From an uncultured Lachnospiraceae bacterium (GTDB taxonomy: Bacteria; Bacillota; Clostridia; Lachnospirales; Lachnospiraceae), in NCBI GenBank assembly GCA_902797565.1, contig CADBTO010000316.1:1-8535 (forward strand): DNA of 8,535 bases. Direction: 5' to 3'. Numbering within the stretch: position 1 is the first letter of the stretch; the number at the start of each line of letters is the position of its first letter. Positions 6,966 through 8,535 of the stretch are shown one piece after another. The notes beneath the pieces are model-generated. The model worked only from the letters and a program-made list of their open reading frames with translations. It had not been told where the DNA came from and ran no database searches. The position numbers were made by a program, and so were the translations under genes.

Positions 6966-7027
6966 CCCCCATTGATATCCCCCCACGCCCCCGCTGCCAG
7001 CCAGGCCACAGCAGACCCCGGCAGCGG
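6966..7027 (-). promoter_or_regulatory. Structured G-rich 5' leader of the diguanylate cyclase gene
   Basis: On the minus strand the leader has a stem formed by 7027-7018 and 7000-6991: CCGCTGCC pairs with GGCAGCGG, plus one wobble and one G-C, around a 17-nt loop. G-runs follow at 6992-6988 (five), 6984-6979 (six) and 6970-6966 (five), with another of four at 7019-7016 in the hairpin. The last run is the ribosome binding site itself. A folded form, possibly a G-quadruplex, could hide that site. I could not match it to the cyclic-di-GMP riboswitch classes I know. Confidence 0.4.
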
Positions 7028-7050
7028 ACACGTTTCCAAAAACAGTTCCT

Positions 7051-7079
7051 ATCATAGCATACCCACAGCCGTTTTTCAA
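7051..7079 (-). promoter_or_regulatory. Sigma-A promoter of the diguanylate cyclase gene
   Basis: The minus strand reads TTGAAA (7079-7074), a 17-nt spacer, then TATGAT (7056-7051). A TGC just before the -10 gives an extended -10 element. Transcription should start near 7044, leaving a leader of about 89 nt before the ATG at 6955. This supports the inner ATG over the TTG at 7039 as the real start. Confidence 0.8.
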
Positions 7080-7151
7080 CAACAAGGTGGCATAGCAGCC
7101 CCCTGGTGCGCAGAAATCCCGATCGGTGTGCCACAGGCTGCGGCCCCCGTT

Positions 7152-7215
7152 TTTTTCGCTTCACACCCCTGCCAGCCTGCGCTCGCACGGGTTTTTCGCT
7201 TCACACCCCTGCCAG
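7152..7215. repeat. 24-nt direct repeat, two copies with 40-nt period
   Basis: The 24 bases from 7152 to 7175 (five T, then CGCTTCACACCCCTGCCAG) are repeated exactly at 7192-7215. The 16 bases between copies are unrelated. The pair lies between the cyclase promoter and the tRNA terminator; the second copy ends 5 nt before the terminator hairpin. No gene is seen in 7080-7220. Confidence 0.8.
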
Positions 7216-7220
7216 ATATG

Positions 7221-7258
7221 AGAAAACGGCCAGAGCCTTGATGCCCTGACCGTTTTCT
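7221..7258 (-). terminator. Strong hairpin terminator after tRNA-Leu, possibly bidirectional
   Basis: The arms 7221-7236 and 7243-7258 form 16 bp with two wobble pairs and a 6-nt loop. The outer stem is AGAAAACGG / CCGTTTTCT, so the U-run on the minus strand lies within the stem, starting 15 nt past the tRNA 3' end. On the plus strand TTTTCTTCTCTCTTT follows, so it could also stop transcription from the other side, although no plus-strand gene reads into it here. Confidence 0.78.
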
Positions 7259-7273
7259 TCTCTCTTTATGAAC

Positions 7274-7356
7274 TGCAGGAGATGGGACTTGAACCCACAC
7301 ATAGTCACCTACGTCAGATTTTGAGTCTGATGCGTCTGCCATTCCGCCACTCCTGC
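7274..7356 (-). tRNA. tRNA-Leu (anticodon CAA)
   Basis: The 83-nt gene folds into a class II tRNA. The acceptor GCAGGAG pairs with CTCCTGC over 7 bp and the discriminator is A, as expected for leucine. The anticodon stem TCAGA/TCTGA encloses the loop CTCAAAA, giving anticodon CAA, which reads UUG. The long variable arm CGTAG-GTGA-CTATG has 5 bp, and the T-arm GTGGG-TTCAAGT-CCCAT is regular. CCA is not encoded. A promoter at the end of lysA and the hairpin at 7221-7258 frame it as its own transcription unit. Confidence 0.96.
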
Positions 7357-7376
7357 ATATCTAGATTGATTCCGCC

Positions 7377-7395
7377 GCAGCGGGACTCCCGCTGC
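7377..7395 (-). other. GC-rich palindrome between lysA and tRNA-Leu
   Basis: GCAGCGGGA and TCCCGCTGC face each other across one base, giving at least 7 bp of very stable stem with a 5-nt loop. No T-tract follows on either strand, so an intrinsic lysA terminator is unlikely. It lies inside the predicted 5' leader of the pre-tRNA, about 20 nt before the mature 5' end, and could guide processing. Confidence 0.6.
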
Positions 7396-7405
7396 AACGA
7401 AATGT

Positions 7406-7434
7406 ATATTACCACATCTTCTGCCAGATTACAA
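7406..7434 (-). promoter_or_regulatory. Promoter of tRNA-Leu overlapping the lysA stop codon
   Basis: The minus strand has TTGTAA (7434-7429), exactly the last lysA codon and its stop, then a 17-nt spacer and TAATAT (7411-7406) preceded by TGG, an extended -10. Transcription should begin near 7399, about 43 nt ahead of the mature tRNA. The spacing and both boxes fit a housekeeping sigma-A promoter. Confidence 0.65.
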
Positions 7435-8535
7435 GCCCAAATTTTTATATTTTTCAAAACAATCGAAGGTTGCAAAATAATCCTTCGCCGTTTCCGCCCG
7501 GCGGATCAGTTCAAAGGAACCATCCTCCTTCAACAGAATCTCTGCACTCCGCAGCCTGCCATTATAGTTGTAACCCATCGAAAAGCCATGCGCCCCCGTA
7601 TCATGAATATAAAGATAATCCCCCATTTCAATTTTCGGAAGAGCCCTGCCAATCGCGAATTTGTCATTGTTTTCACAAAGGGAACCAACGACGTCGTAGG
7701 TGCGGTCTGCCACATCATCCTCTTTCCCTAGTACCGTAATATGGTGGTACGATCCATACATGGCCGGGCGCATCAAGTTTGCAGCACAGGCATCCACACC
7801 AATATATTCTTTATATGTATGCTTCTCACGGATTGCCTTGGTGACCAGCGCCCCATAAGGCCCCATCATAAATCTTCCCATTTCCGTATAAATCGCAACA
7901 TCGGACAGCCCTGCCGGTGTCAGCACACGCTCATACACTTCCCGTACACCATTTCCGATAATCATGATGTCGTTGGACGGTTCATTCGGGCGATAGGGAA
8001 TCCCGACACCGCCAGACAGATTGATGAACGAAAGGGAGATTCCCAGTTCTTTCTTGATCTCTACCGCCAGTTCAAACAGCGTCTCTGCCAGTTCCGGATA
8101 ATAATCATTCGATACCGTATTGCTCACAAGGAACGCATGCAGCCCAAACCGCTTCGCTCCCAGATCCCGAAGCCGCCGATACGCCTCAAACAGCTGCGCC
8201 TTTGTCATTCCGTACTTCGCATCTCCGGGATTATCCATAATCCCATTCGAAATTTCATAGACACCACCGGGATTATAGCGGCAGCAGATCGTCTCCGGAA
8301 TCTTCCCGACCGACTCCAGCACTGCCTCGATATGCGTGATATCATCCAGGTTGATAATCCCGCCCAATTCATTGCAGCGGGCAAACTCTTCCGCCGGTGT
8401 ATCGTTGGAAGAAAACATGATCTGATGTCCGGAAAAACCGCAGGCCTTTGCCATCATGAGTTCCGTGAGCGAAGAACAGTCGCACCCGCATGCCTGATCC
8501 TTCAAAAGGAAAAGGATAAACGGGTTCGGCGTTGC
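7429..8535 (-). CDS. lysA: Diaminopimelate decarboxylase, 5' end cut by window edge
   Basis: LysA removes CO2 from meso-diaminopimelate to give L-lysine, the last step of lysine synthesis, using pyridoxal phosphate (PLP) in the cytoplasm. The visible 368 codons carry fold-type III decarboxylase motifs: ATPNPFIL at the very start, which normally follows the PLP-binding lysine, CGCDCSS at 16-22, the phosphate-binding SGGVG at 174-178, EMGR at 218-221, the active-site cysteine in CENND at 287-291 and the GYNYNG block at 321-326. About 50 N-terminal residues, including the PLP lysine, lie outside. A TTG at 8505 could be taken for a start, but the matching residues upstream of it show that the frame continues out of the window. 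The family also includes carboxynorspermidine decarboxylase; the CENND and GYNYNG segments favour LysA. Confidence 0.94.
   Translation of the reverse strand, partial: ATPNPFILFLLKDQACGCDCSSLTELMMAKACGFSGHQIMFSSNDTPAEEFARCNELGGIINLDDITHIEAVLESVGKIPETICCRYNPGGVYEISNGIMDNPGDAKYGMTKAQLFEAYRRLRDLGAKRFGLHAFLVSNTVSNDYYPELAETLFELAVEIKKELGISLSFINLSGGVGIPYRPNEPSNDIMIIGNGVREVYERVLTPAGLSDVAIYTEMGRFMMGPYGALVTKAIREKHTYKEYIGVDACAANLMRPAMYGSYHHITVLGKEDDVADRTYDVVGSLCENNDKFAIGRALPKIEMGDYLYIHDTGAHGFSMGYNYNGRLRSAEILLKEDGSFELIRRAETAKDYFATFDCFEKYKNLGL

Noticed and set aside
6956..7039. 28-residue N-terminal extension of the GGDEF protein from a TTG
   Set aside because: The TTG lies only about 5 nt from the predicted transcription start and has no usable ribosome binding site.
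6956..7044. Cyclic-di-GMP riboswitch in the cyclase leader
   Set aside because: The leader is short and I cannot find the conserved tetraloop and receptor sequences of the known classes.
7377..7395. Intrinsic terminator of lysA
   Set aside because: The hairpin is strong but no T-tract follows on the minus strand.

Overview
The window reads as chromosomal DNA from an anaerobic Firmicute, most likely a Clostridia of the Lachnospiraceae type. This is inferred from the protein styles (LysA, the CdaR-type regulator, the GGDEF sensor), G-rich Shine-Dalgarno sites, a moderate GC content and the gene order ftsE-ftsX-S41 protease-prfB. No species can be named from the sequence alone. Every gene I can support lies on the minus strand, so transcription runs from high to low coordinates.

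Right part (8535 to 7221): the 3' portion of lysA (diaminopimelate decarboxylase) enters from the window edge. Its last codon and stop form a good -35 box for the following tRNA-Leu(CAA), which ends at a strong 16-bp hairpin terminator.

Middle part (7220 to 5218): a 24-nt direct repeat, then an excellent sigma-A promoter, a structured G-rich leader, and a membrane-anchored diguanylate cyclase with an intact GGDEF motif. An AT-rich intergenic region with an inverted repeat, TTTTTTGG boxes and a 10-nt direct repeat separates it from the next gene.

Left part (5217 to 1): a CdaR/PucR-type regulator, a 315-nt spacer, then ftsE, ftsX, an S41 carboxyl-terminal processing protease and the 5' part of prfB (release factor 2), which leaves the window. 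ftsE overlaps or abuts ftsX, and ftsX ends 6 nt before the protease gene, so these three are surely one operon. prfB follows after 75 nt with no terminator. FtsEX is the ABC-type complex that controls peptidoglycan hydrolases at the cell wall. The S41 protease acts outside the membrane. Release factor 2 belongs to translation and probably shares the transcript.

The least ordinary stretches are the non-coding ones. The ftsE leader (hairpin plus ribosome binding site) appears to be duplicated about 160-250 nt upstream, with a 37-codon small ORF and a 16-bp hairpin between the copies. A tandem series of degenerate AGGAGTTCTT units precedes prfB, and prfB itself lacks the usual programmed frameshift. 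I see no defence system, transposase gene, CRISPR array or other large novel system here.
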